In this document: positions 1 to 8,198 of the stretch, piece by piece
How positions within the stretch are numbered: position 1 is the first letter of the stretch
How the letters are laid out: each line of letters opens with the position of its first letter
Notes under the pieces: model-generated
What the model saw: only the letters and a program-made list of their open reading frames with translations
What the model was told of the DNA's origin: nothing
Database searches by the model: none
Position numbers and translations under genes: made by a program
NCBI RefSeq assembly: GCF_000226975.2
Contig: NZ_CP019286.1
Location: 152,197 to 216,196 of the forward strand
DNA from: Halobiforma lacisalsi AJ5
GTDB lineage: Archaea; Halobacteriota; Halobacteria; Halobacteriales; Natrialbaceae
DNA: 64,000 nucleotides
Direction of reading: 5' to 3'

Positions 1-1489
1 GCGTCGCCGTTCCAGAGCTGCCGCTATTGAGACAGGGGGTTCCCCGGTCGTCAGGCGAGTTCGTTACCAGAACTCGCCTGACTTAACCTGATCACGTAAT
101 CTCGGACGATGCGGATTTGGATCACGTGACGCCCATAACAACAACTCATCTAAATCCGGGAGTTCGTACCCTAAATCGAGCATCACATACAACTGGATCA
201 GGTGTGCGTGGCGTTCGACAGCGTGAGAACATCGCCGACGAGGGAGTTGCGGCGACGACGCTGCGGCGTCGTCGGCGCTTTCCTGTTGTTTTCTGTCTAG
301 TTTCTGGAGTTCATCGACGATAACACGGCTCATCAGCAGTGAGATCGCGGCCATGATGACCAGCGCCTCGATGATGTACGGATCGGTCGTGTTGATCTCG
401 TCAAGTCCGAAGCGCGATTTCAGTTCCTTGAATAGCAATTCGATCTCCCAGCGCGCCCGATAGAGCTGTGCGATATCGGGCGCGCTATAGTCGTCTTTCG
501 AGAGATTCGTCAGATAGAGGTGGTACTCCTCAGTGTCCTCGTTCCAAACACCAACCAACCGGAACGTTCGGGTCGTGCTGGTGCACGACCCTCGCTTTCG
601 CTCGAACGAGAGGGTAATGCGAACATCGATTTCCTGTCGCTGCAGGTCGTCAAGGACGTCCTGCAGCGACTCTCCTTCGAGCGGGATACTGTTGCCCCGC
701 CACGTCCGGAGCTCTTCGACGATCTCGAAGTTTGCGTCGTCCTTCACACGGGAGACGAACCAGCCGTTATTCTGGTCAATGCGGTCGAACAACCAGAAGT
801 CGTAGAAGCCGAGATCAAGCAGGATAAGTGCGCCAGCTACCCACTCGCCGGTGGGTAGCTGGCTCCGTTCTTGGGTTTTAGCGTCAGTTGTCTGGTACCG
901 TGCCGGAAGGCCAGTTGAGAGTGATTCTGTTAGGTGAAGTTTCAGACCAGCCTGATCGTCACCGGTTGCAGCGTACACATCTGCAGCATCTTGATAGAGA
1001 GACACAATGCTCCCATCGACGATGAGGACGTCTCGAAACCGTTCGAGACGTCCGCTAAGGTCGGCACTTCTGGTATCGAGATTCTCGATGGCGTCATCGA
1101 GAATCTCTCGAAGGAGTGCAACGAACGGTGGAGAGAACCACCCGTGGAAGGTTGCATAGGAGAGTTCGTCACAGTCAGCCATCTCGACGAATCGTTCGAG
1201 AAAGGCCTGAATAGATCGGTCTGATCCAGCAGCGAAGCCGAGTGAAAGCGTGTAGAACAGCGCAACAGCGTCGAATTTCCGTTCACGCTCTACGAGATTC
1301 GTTGCGCGAGCGCGCTCGCGCAACTCATCGGAGGGAAACGCTCTTTGAATCCGATCAACAATCACTGAATCCGGTGGGGAGTAGGTCACACTATCCACCG
1401 GATTTCTCTGACTGGTAGTCACAACGATATCTAGTCAGACGGCGCTACACTCTGCTAAACTAGAACGAATGGCTAAACTAGAACGAATG
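1..1489 (-). mobile_element. IS4-family (ISH8-type) insertion sequence, copy 1, cut by window edge
   Basis: This is nearly identical, in reverse orientation, to the complete element at 29113-30754, which is 1642 bp long. By comparison about 152 bp of its transposase-3' end lies before base 1. The inner terminal repeat ends at 1489 (reverse complement of CATTCGTTCTAGTTTAGC), with a second copy of the motif just inside it. The flank immediately outside is 1490-1499 (ccattgtaat). If the target duplication is 10 bp, as at copy 2, the same 10 bp should precede the missing end. The insertion sits at the 3' end of the 1473-4172 gene and supplies its stop codon. Confidence 0.93.
64..1422 (-). CDS. 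IS4-family (ISH8-type) transposase
   Basis: A 452-residue DDE transposase that starts at a GTG 67 bp inside the element. Visible landmarks are the DGS motif (VLIVDGSIV, first catalytic D), LLDLGFYDFWLFDRI (second D region) and YRARWEIELLFKELK (the Y-(2)-R-(3)-E-(6)-K signature of IS4 transposases with the catalytic E). It matches the copy at 29180-30538 except for a short stretch reading RGSCTSTTRTF here and RGSSTSPPRTF there, so the two copies derive from a recent transposition or gene conversion. The frame is intact, so the protein is probably functional. Confidence 0.93.
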   Translation of the reverse strand: MTTSQRNPVDSVTYSPPDSVIVDRIQRAFPSDELRERARATNLVERERKFDAVALFYTLSLGFAAGSDRSIQAFLERFVEMADCDELSYATFHGWFSPPFVALLREILDDAIENLDTRSADLSGRLERFRDVLIVDGSIVSLYQDAADVYAATGDDQAGLKLHLTESLSTGLPARYQTTDAKTQERSQLPTGEWVAGALILLDLGFYDFWLFDRIDQNNGWFVSRVKDDANFEIVEELRTWRGNSIPLEGESLQDVLDDLQRQEIDVRITLSFERKRGSCTSTTRTFRLVGVWNEDTEEYHLYLTNLSKDDYSAPDIAQLYRARWEIELLFKELKSRFGLDEINTTDPYIIEALVIMAAISLLMSRVIVDELQKLDRKQQESADDAAASSPQLPRRRCSHAVERHAHLIQLYVMLDLGYELPDLDELLLWASRDPNPHRPRLRDQVKSGEFW

Positions 1490-4172
1490 CCATTGTAATA
1501 GAGTCCCGCTGCCAGTCGCTACTTGAGAACTCCAATTTGAACGTTCCTGTACTACGGGCTGTCTCCGCATCTGCATAGCGAACAATCGGATCCGTCGACA
1601 GAACCTCGGTCACCCTGTACACACGATATCGCTCCGACTCTGCTTCGAGCAGTTGCGTTTGCGTGGTATTCAGATCGAAATTCTGTTTCGACTCTTTTGT
1701 TGATTTGACCTCGACAATCTGTCCATCGGGGTCATTGATAGAGCCGACATCCAAATCCCGGCCGATTTTTGCCTGCCTGACGTCGACGTCTTGCTTCGCC
1801 TCCAGTTGCAGCTTCACGAAGAGCTCACCCAGTGCTCCGATAGTGTGTTTCTCATCGAGCATCGAGTCGACCCCAAGTTTCCGAAGGAACGGCCTCCAGT
1901 CGTCGACGTCGAGTTCGTCGAACGTCTCCAGGTACGCTTCACTCACGTATCGAGGTCCAGTTCTGAGGGCGTCAGCACCTGCTTCAGCGAAGATACCGCG
2001 ATTTTCGATCACCGTGTTCGTGGTAAACCAGGGAGCGGCTTGGAGATCTTGACTCGGAGCATCTGTATCGTCTGCCACAGCCGGATCGTAGGCTTCACCG
2101 AGGAGAAGTTGAGATGGCGAGAGCCAGGAGCCATCTTCTGTTTGTAGTCGGAGAGTTGGCGGATCCTCACCGACTTCCCACTCGCCATCACTCGATGCTC
2201 GACAGAGGATTGCCGCTACGAGGTATCGGTCGTTCGTCGAGAGTGATCCCCAGTCGACGGTATGAAGCCATTCTTCGATCAGTGCTCCTTCGGTCAACTC
2301 TTCTACATCGTTCCCATCCAGCACCGACCGAATCTCCTCCTTTTCGGCAAGGTCACTATCTACGATATTGAGAGAGGACCGGGCCTCTTGTAGCGGGCGC
2401 GCAGTCTCGAACTCATCTAAGTCTATCCCAGTAGGTGGAAGGTAGACCTGCTCTACGTCATCAGTTCCAACTACTCGCCCATCTTCTAATGGCACAGCGG
2501 TTGTGCTGAGGATATTTGATTGTCTAAACGAAGCTTTGCTTGAAATCCCCTCGAACACTCGCTCGAAGGTGTTCATTCTCTCCACACCGTCGACACCCTC
2601 GAGCGTCGTCGTGACATCATAGTTTTGGAGAAACTGATGGATGCCGAGCGATTTTCTGCCCTCGATCGTTTGGTAGATCTCCTCGTGTTCCTCGTGAATG
2701 GGACGGTTAGCACCCGCTTCCTCTACTTGATCAGCGTCGAAAGCTTCGCGGATGTGTTCGTCAACCACTTGGCAGTCGTCTAATTTGATTCGTTGCCCCG
2801 CTTGATCTCGGACTAAACTTGAGCTCTCGACATACTCGTGAATTCTGTTAACGATCTCCGTTGTTACGAATGTGTCTCCCTGCCCTTCTGGTACGAATAC
2901 TCCAAGGTCAGTCCACCAATCGTCGTGACCAGCAACAACATCGAGGACATCCTTCGCACACTCAACTACGCCCTGTGCGATCTCGCGGTTCCAGGGGAGC
3001 TCTTGCTTGATCGTCTGTCGATCAGCAGGCGTGAGGAAGTCTGCGTGAACGAGAAAGTCGAAGTCAGTCTCGAGTTCTTTGAGAGGAAGATAGCTGAATA
3101 CGCCTGTGTGCAGAGTCCCGCTTTCCGGCCGGGCGAATCCCCCATCATCGTCTACGATACAGGCGATGAACACCTCGCGATAATCTACACCCCCACGCAT
3201 ATACTGCTCCGTCTTTGGGTCTTCCTGAATGCTGTCCGGCACCTTCCAAAGATGTTTGAACAGTACCCATGTATCCGCCTCCTTCGTCCCATCTGCTAAC
3301 GACTCCTCGAGTTCTACAACTTCGATAGGATCGAACTCCGCGTCTGCCTCGTCTCTGATTGTCTCTTGCTTTGAGCTGGGGAATTGCTGTCTCGCTCTCT
3401 CAACAGACGACGCTAACCCATCATCATGAACGTTGTCTGTCCGGCTAATATGCCGTGAGTTGTCCGAGTAATGATCTTCGATAGATAACTCACGCACATC
3501 TTTCAAGAAAAGAAATACACGCCGGTCGATGTTCTCAGAATGGAGGGGTTCGAAGAGTTCGTCCTTCGAAAGCAATTCCTGGCCCCGTTCGTCCAGTCTA
3601 ACAACAAACCGGGTAGTATACTCAGTTCCATCGATCTCCGTAGGGACCTCTGTTTCCTTCGTAGCGTTACATTCCCAGGGAACGACTCTCCAGGGGATCT
3701 CATCACCGTGTTTTTCCGCACGTTCTCTATCGAACGAGAAGTGGAATTGACCGGAGTGGACCTCGACGCATTGACTGATCTCGAAGATCGATTTGAATCC
3801 TACTCCGATGAAGCCAATGTGATCACGGGGATGTTTCGGTGAGACGCCAGCTGCACACAGTCCAGTTACGTCGTCCTTGACATCGTCAGTATCTCTATCC
3901 TGGCCTTCGAGTGCGCTGTCGGTGAACTTACGCCCGTTGTTAAGAATTTCTAAGCACCAGTCGCCGCCGATCTGCCGGACTTGAAAACGGACTGCACTGG
4001 CACCCTCATCGTCTGCGTTTTGGATGAATTCAAGTGGGAAATATGTCGAAGCAAAGTTCATCTGAACGACATTCGAGTGACCGTGGAGACTTGTTCTCAC
4101 AAGATCAGGCGAATCGGCCAGATATTGCTCTCGAATTCTCCGTACTAATTGGTCTGGATTGCTAGCTTCCAT
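1473..4172 (-). CDS. Sacsin-like GHKL ATPase with C-terminal DUF3883/PD-(D/E)XK-like domain
   Basis: An 899-residue protein. The N-terminal part carries a Hsp90/sacsin-type GHKL ATPase fold: EFIQNADDEG (N box), a LNNG segment (DxGxG-like) and GFIGVGFKS (glycine-rich lid). The last ~130 residues have ELFVKLQLEA, then RDLDV and IVEVKST, a D-x(n)-ExK arrangement typical of DUF3883/restriction-endonuclease-like folds. ATPase plus nuclease-like domain is an architecture common in prokaryotic defence islands, so a defence role is inferred, not shown. The C-terminus is altered: the last residues (AFVLV) and the TAG stop are encoded by the end of IS4 copy 1, so a short native tail has been lost. It is divergent from the 4239 gene. 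Confidence 0.8.
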   Translation of the reverse strand: MEASNPDQLVRRIREQYLADSPDLVRTSLHGHSNVVQMNFASTYFPLEFIQNADDEGASAVRFQVRQIGGDWCLEILNNGRKFTDSALEGQDRDTDDVKDDVTGLCAAGVSPKHPRDHIGFIGVGFKSIFEISQCVEVHSGQFHFSFDRERAEKHGDEIPWRVVPWECNATKETEVPTEIDGTEYTTRFVVRLDERGQELLSKDELFEPLHSENIDRRVFLFLKDVRELSIEDHYSDNSRHISRTDNVHDDGLASSVERARQQFPSSKQETIRDEADAEFDPIEVVELEESLADGTKEADTWVLFKHLWKVPDSIQEDPKTEQYMRGGVDYREVFIACIVDDDGGFARPESGTLHTGVFSYLPLKELETDFDFLVHADFLTPADRQTIKQELPWNREIAQGVVECAKDVLDVVAGHDDWWTDLGVFVPEGQGDTFVTTEIVNRIHEYVESSSLVRDQAGQRIKLDDCQVVDEHIREAFDADQVEEAGANRPIHEEHEEIYQTIEGRKSLGIHQFLQNYDVTTTLEGVDGVERMNTFERVFEGISSKASFRQSNILSTTAVPLEDGRVVGTDDVEQVYLPPTGIDLDEFETARPLQEARSSLNIVDSDLAEKEEIRSVLDGNDVEELTEGALIEEWLHTVDWGSLSTNDRYLVAAILCRASSDGEWEVGEDPPTLRLQTEDGSWLSPSQLLLGEAYDPAVADDTDAPSQDLQAAPWFTTNTVIENRGIFAEAGADALRTGPRYVSEAYLETFDELDVDDWRPFLRKLGVDSMLDEKHTIGALGELFVKLQLEAKQDVDVRQAKIGRDLDVGSINDPDGQIVEVKSTKESKQNFDLNTTQTQLLEAESERYRVYRVTEVLSTDPIVRYADAETARSTGTFKLEFSSSDWQRDSITMAFVLV

Positions 4173-4238
4173 TGATTGGTGATAAATCAGAAGTTCTTAA
4201 CATATAAATTCCAACAGGGACACTACGACAGGTAGTAC

Positions 4239-5171
4239 GTGTCTGATCCCAATATGGACTTCCCGATTGACCCAACACAAAACGACGCGTCACCACAAGA
4301 ACTCATTCGCAATCTCCCCTCGCAGGCCGCCCGCCGTCGCGTCCTCCAGGCAGCCGATATCTCCATCAACGTCGACGATCGAAGCTTCGCTGACACACTC
4401 GATGAACTCTCTCAGATCGAACTCCGGCGGGCAGCGTCACAGCTCCGCTTTGCGGGCGCCCGGACAGTCTACTACTACCGAGTCGATGGACTGCGCCAGG
4501 TCTCACCCGACGGTGCGACCGGTCGAGTCGGGGATATGGGCTCCCCGGGCGCGTACGGACCCGAAGTCCAGACCGCCGTCAGGGACCACAACCGTATCTA
4601 CGTCGTTTGCAACGTCCCCGATACCGGGTCACAGACGCAACTGACGATCTCGAAGGAAAACCGGCCGACGACCGTCGCGACGTTCAAACCGAGAACACAG
4701 CTCCTCGCCGTTCGGGCATCCGACGACGGCACCGCGGACGCAACCGTACAGGCCGTACTGAGTTATCTCGAACTGGACGATGCAACCCGAATCTCCTTCC
4801 TCGATACCGGGTTCCGTGGACGGTTCGAGGATGCATGCGTGGATGGGTATTCAACACTCCGTCTAAGGAATACGAACTCTCGAGACAGTTCACGGGAGAT
4901 CGAGATCCGGTCAAAGGACCCAGAAGCTGGGAACGTAGCCGATGTTCGTACTGACGCGATCGTCGAGGACCTCCTCCGGCGTGGTGACACGGAACTCAAC
5001 GCGGCGACGGGACTCGTCACAGTCCCGACTGACGTCCGTTCAATGGAGCACGGCGAACCGCTGCATCCGCGAGTAACAATTGGATTTCCGGATGGGTGGG
5101 TGACCTTCGAACAGTTTGTCCCCGAGCAGATACTGATTAAGTTCGACGATTTAATCCGAGACTCGCTCTGA
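4239..5171 (+). CDS. Hypothetical protein, 310 aa
   Basis: I do not recognise a family. The frame is open for 310 codons from GTG 4239; an ATG at 4254 is an alternative start. A TATA-like element (catataaat, near 4201-4209) lies about 30 bp upstream of the GTG, fitting a leaderless or short-leader transcript. The first ~80 residues are predicted helical and acidic (PQELIRNLPSQAARRRVLQAA). The middle has a beta-rich pattern (RIYVVCNVPD, TTVATFKPRTQLLAVRA), and the end reads like a beta domain (PRVTIGFPDGWVTFEQFVP). There are no transmembrane segments or catalytic motifs. It is transcribed divergently from the ATPase gene with only 66 bp between them, so joint regulation is possible. Confidence 0.6.
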   Translation: MSDPNMDFPIDPTQNDASPQELIRNLPSQAARRRVLQAADISINVDDRSFADTLDELSQIELRRAASQLRFAGARTVYYYRVDGLRQVSPDGATGRVGDMGSPGAYGPEVQTAVRDHNRIYVVCNVPDTGSQTQLTISKENRPTTVATFKPRTQLLAVRASDDGTADATVQAVLSYLELDDATRISFLDTGFRGRFEDACVDGYSTLRLRNTNSRDSSREIEIRSKDPEAGNVADVRTDAIVEDLLRRGDTELNAATGLVTVPTDVRSMEHGEPLHPRVTIGFPDGWVTFEQFVPEQILIKFDDLIRDSL

Positions 5172-5340
5172 GAGCGATTCAAGATCAGGTCCCTGCTATA
5201 CACGATAGGACTCTAATCGAGTTCAATCCCCTCAACGAAGCTCGAGTCAGAAGCTCACCAAGTCCATTCCCTTGACTCTAACTAAGCGGTGTCTTTCAGA
5301 TTTGCACGGCAATACTCCAAACCGGCTCTATTTTGAGCGT

Positions 5341-5381
5341 TTAACCAACGATTGGATACCGTTACCCTAGGTGTTGGTTAA
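5341..5381. repeat. Plasmid-wide inverted repeat, site 1 (TTAACCAAC/GTTGGTTAA)
   Basis: A perfect 9-bp inverted repeat: TTAACCAAC at 5341-5349 and GTTGGTTAA at 5373-5381, with a 23-bp spacer. It lies in the 5172-5483 intergenic region, about 70 bp upstream of the probable TATA box of the conjugation-type operon. This is one of five such sites in the window (others at 19697, 39048, 50789, 53058). The rest of this gap shows no convincing gene. Confidence 0.85.
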
Positions 5382-5448
5382 GCTCTACTCGGGATGCTCT
5401 CGAACCATCTTCAGATAGCTATTAGAGATAATATCAACCCCAGAAATA

Positions 5449-5460
5449 CAGAATATTTAT
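5449..5460 (+). promoter_or_regulatory. Candidate TATA box for the conjugation-type operon
   Basis: The AT-rich stretch gaatatttat sits 25-30 bp upstream of the ATG at 5484. In haloarchaea transcription usually starts 24-27 bp after the TATA centre, so the transcript would begin at or next to that ATG (leaderless). This is inferred from spacing only. Confidence 0.45.
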
Positions 5461-5483
5461 CTATTTCAAGATAGTCAGCAAAC

Positions 5484-5528
5484 ATGTACCGGAACTCAGC
5501 CAATGCAGACCTATACCCGCATACATGA
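5484..5528 (+). CDS. 14-codon leader ORF coupled to the operon
   Basis: A mini-ORF (MYRNSANADLYPHT) starts at ATG 5484, where a leaderless transcript from the TATA-like element is expected to begin. It ends in TGA 5526-5528, which overlaps the ATG (5525) of the next gene in the ATGA arrangement used throughout this operon. It may therefore serve to load ribosomes for the following gene. No homology is claimed. Confidence 0.4.
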   Translation: MYRNSANADLYPHT

Positions 5529-5803
5529 TAACGAGGTCAGTAACCGTCGAAGAGATTGATGACCTGTACCTGATGTGGAACGACCATATCAATGCCTCCG
5601 CTCTCTATCGCCGCGCCCTCCGTAAGGAAATGGAAGTCCGCGGTGTTGACCCCAATGAACTCCGCGATCTTCTAGAGCGGGCCCGTGAGCAGGGCTATAC
5701 GCTTGAAGAGATCGCAGCGGATACGAACCGATTCGACGACCTCCAGTCGCTCGTTGAAGATCAGCAGAGCCGGCCAACGGCTGAAGACGCTACTGATGGT
5801 TAA
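5525..5803 (+). CDS. Small acidic helical protein, first main gene of the conjugation-type operon
   Basis: A 92-residue soluble protein, predicted almost entirely helical (VEEIDDLYLMWNDHINASALYRRALRKEMEVRG) with an acidic, disordered tail. No family is recognised. The spacing to the 5810 gene is 6 bp, and it is the first sizeable gene of a co-directional run up to 18704 with overlapping or near-touching ends. A small cytoplasmic accessory or regulatory role for the secretion apparatus is inferred from position alone. Confidence 0.6.
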   Translation: MITRSVTVEEIDDLYLMWNDHINASALYRRALRKEMEVRGVDPNELRDLLERAREQGYTLEEIAADTNRFDDLQSLVEDQQSRPTAEDATDG

Positions 5804-5809
5804 TCCGTT

Positions 5810-6223
5810 ATGTCACAAGACAAGGCTCCTTCCGACCTTGAGCATCGCACCGGGTCGCCCCTGACCGGCAGAATCACTCGACAGGCCGTGCTCACGATCG
5901 TCTTCTTGGGTTTGTTCGCCGTCCAGTCGGTCACTGCGCAGAGTAACGCGGTCTGTAGCGCGGACAACCTTCCGAGCATGATTGAGGGATTCTTCCAACT
6001 CACCACCGCCCTAGGAATCGTTGGCCTCGCCATCGTCTGGCAGGCAGACTCCCTCATCGAGATGTTCACCCTCCATCCCGAGCAGAAGAAAGGCCTCAAG
6101 CGCCACAAGCGCTCAGCGATGAAGTCCGCGGTCGTCCTCGTCGTCCTTGGCCCGCTGTATACGGTCGCTGGGTCAATGATGAGCCTCCCGCTGGCGCAGT
6201 GCGTTGATCTCGTCCCCTGGTAA
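5810..6223 (+). CDS. Small membrane protein, VirB2/TrbC-pilin-like architecture
   Basis: A 137-residue protein. A hydrophobic segment at about residues 24-43 (QAVLTIVFLGLFAVQSVTA) looks like a signal peptide or first membrane anchor ending in an AxA-like site. Two further hydrophobic stretches follow (LTTALGIVGLAIVW and SAVVLVVLGPLYTVAGSMMS), separated by a basic loop (QKKGLKRHKRSAMK) expected in the cytoplasm. Cysteines lie in the presumed exterior loops. Short length, signal-like N-terminus and paired membrane helices just before conjugation ATPase genes resemble VirB2/TrbC-type pilin subunits. Sequence similarity to known pilins is not evident, so the role is inferred. Confidence 0.65.
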   Translation: MSQDKAPSDLEHRTGSPLTGRITRQAVLTIVFLGLFAVQSVTAQSNAVCSADNLPSMIEGFFQLTTALGIVGLAIVWQADSLIEMFTLHPEQKKGLKRHKRSAMKSAVVLVVLGPLYTVAGSMMSLPLAQCVDLVPW

Positions 6224-6250
6224 GCTGTCTACTGTCCGCGACGTGAGCCA

Positions 6251-7984
6251 ATGAACCACCGAGTGCACTCCGTACTCATGGCCGGATTGCTCGTGACGAG
6301 CATAGTCACGGGTATCGTCGCCGCTGACCCGCCGCAGCCAGGTACGGAGGAGAACGGCCTTACCGAGAACGAGTCTGCGACACTCTGGTCACGTGATTCG
6401 GATAACTACATCAGCCAGGAAGAGTACCGCCAGCGGTACGGCGAGAATCGCTCCGCCGTCCACCAGGTTGCGAATGGGGCCGACGTCACGTTCAAACGAC
6501 CGCCGGCGACCGCAGCGACGTGGACTCGGAACGACTTCGAGGACCTCGACGCCGGCGGAGCAGACACGTCCGTGCATCCGTCGCACGCGGACCTCGAGGA
6601 CGGTGTCTTCATTGATGATGCCCACGCTACGATCTTCGCGGTCCAGCCTTCTACTCGTGGACACCTCGAGTCCGGTGAAACCCCACTCTACATCGCGCCG
6701 AACGGGACTATGCGGGGATTCGTCGACTATCGAGTTCGGGTTCCGAACGGGAGTTCGTCCGGGAACACGACCATCGAGTGGTCGCTTACGGAGCACGAAA
6801 TTGAGGAAGTCCGGCTGAAGAAAGACGGTGAGACCATCGCGACGGAGGATGGGACCCATACGCCAGCCCTCGACTACCAGATCGAGGATGACTGGAGCGC
6901 GAATCTCACGCTCGAAGCGGAGATCAGTGCCCGTCTGAAGAAGACCACTCGGTTCGACCAAGGCAACCGGACGGACGTCGACGTCACCTACCGAACGGAA
7001 TCACGCAACGTCTCGGACGCGATCGCCGTTGAGATCTACGACCTCTCGGCGTATCCTTACTACGCTGAGTACCCCAACGGCGATGCCGGCGTAGCGATCT
7101 TCCAGTCCCGCCCGTGGCAAGGCTATACTCTCACTGAGGATGGCGATGCCCGGGTCCGCGGTGTCTGGCGGTTCTACACCGTTCGGAACACCAACTGGGA
7201 CACGCTCGTTCAGTCTAATCAGACGGATAGGACCACGGTCGAGTCTGACGCGATTCCCGTGTACGTCCACGCGTATCCCTCACGCATCGGTCCGCGCGCC
7301 GAGCCGGTTCGAGACGGCCCCGAACTCATTGAGACGTGGGGGACTGACCGCCCGTCACCGGTCGATTCCATCGGGGATAACGTCAACATCGACATCGTCA
7401 ACCAATCGTACACGACGACGTATGGCGTCGCCGTTCGGGCGGAGACCGTCGACCGCGAGGCGCTCCACGTCGCAGGGATCGTCCGTGGCGTGAATGCCTC
7501 GATCGCCGAACCGGACGGGGGCTCCGAGCGACAGCTCCGGCGGAGTAACCTCACCGTGAAGCTCCTCGAGCAGAACCAGTCACAGGCGACACTCCGGATC
7601 GAACTGCAAGACAATCAGACCGGCGCCTCAATCACGCTCGACGATACCCGCCAATATCCGATTCGTGGAACGACTCGAAATGGATACATCACCGTCGCAG
7701 ATCAGCGTGTCGAGACCAACGAATCGGGTGTGGCAATCGTGACGATCGACGAGCCGGGGATCTACACGGCCAACTACCATCCGGGCTCGTGGCTCGGACA
7801 TGATCCCGCATATGTGAGCGATTCCGCGACGGCCCGCTGGCACCCACTCGGAACCATTGAGGGCTGGTTCGCCCTCGTGTTCGAAGTTGGCTGGCAGCTC
7901 CTGCCGTTTTTCGTGATGTTCTACGCCGGCAAGCGACTCCTGCGGATGCTTGGCCCAGAAGACATTTTCCAACAAGAACCATGA
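6251..7984 (+). CDS. Secreted/anchored surface protein with C-terminal membrane helix
   Basis: A 577-residue protein with an N-terminal signal peptide (HSVLMAGLLVTSIVTGIVAAD), a ~500-residue acidic, beta-rich ectodomain containing many N-x-S/T sequons, and one C-terminal hydrophobic segment (WFALVFEVGWQLLPFFVMFYAG) followed by a short basic tail. The topology is therefore extracellular with a membrane anchor. Repeated statements of beta-sandwich type (TTIEWSLTEHEIEEVRLKK, GVAIVTIDEPGIYTANYHPG) suggest Ig-like domains. It starts 27 bp after the 5810 gene and its stop overlaps the ATG of the 7981 gene. Within this operon it would be a surface-exposed part of the mating or secretion apparatus. 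Confidence 0.7.
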   Translation: MNHRVHSVLMAGLLVTSIVTGIVAADPPQPGTEENGLTENESATLWSRDSDNYISQEEYRQRYGENRSAVHQVANGADVTFKRPPATAATWTRNDFEDLDAGGADTSVHPSHADLEDGVFIDDAHATIFAVQPSTRGHLESGETPLYIAPNGTMRGFVDYRVRVPNGSSSGNTTIEWSLTEHEIEEVRLKKDGETIATEDGTHTPALDYQIEDDWSANLTLEAEISARLKKTTRFDQGNRTDVDVTYRTESRNVSDAIAVEIYDLSAYPYYAEYPNGDAGVAIFQSRPWQGYTLTEDGDARVRGVWRFYTVRNTNWDTLVQSNQTDRTTVESDAIPVYVHAYPSRIGPRAEPVRDGPELIETWGTDRPSPVDSIGDNVNIDIVNQSYTTTYGVAVRAETVDREALHVAGIVRGVNASIAEPDGGSERQLRRSNLTVKLLEQNQSQATLRIELQDNQTGASITLDDTRQYPIRGTTRNGYITVADQRVETNESGVAIVTIDEPGIYTANYHPGSWLGHDPAYVSDSATARWHPLGTIEGWFALVFEVGWQLLPFFVMFYAGKRLLRMLGPEDIFQQEP

Positions 7985-8198
7985 CTCGAAACAAGTCACA
8001 TCCCAATAGACGAACCGCTCTCCGAACAATCGCTGGCACCACTATCGCTAGTGTAGCCGGCTGTCTGAATACAAACGTAGATTCCACCAGTGAAGGAAAC
8101 TCAACTCCGTCAGGTGGAGAAGAGACCATCCAGCAAGTCACCGTAGAAGGAACGGATCTCGTAGTTGAATATTCCTCAGAGGTGGAAATAGATCAAAT
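7981..8198 (+). pseudogene. Tat/lipobox lipoprotein, 3' part removed by IS66 copy A
   Basis: The first ~72 codons of a haloarchaeal lipoprotein. The N-terminus has a twin-arginine signal (NRRTALRTIAG), a hydrophobic stretch and a lipobox (SVAGC) with the lipidation Cys, followed by a Ser/Thr/Gly-rich linker and the start of a beta domain. The frame then runs into the insertion sequence at 8199 and stops at 8266-8268. It overlaps the stop of the preceding gene (ATGA), so it belonged to the operon. No continuation is found on the other side of the element at 9804, where a different truncated gene begins, so DNA has been lost. Confidence 0.8.
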
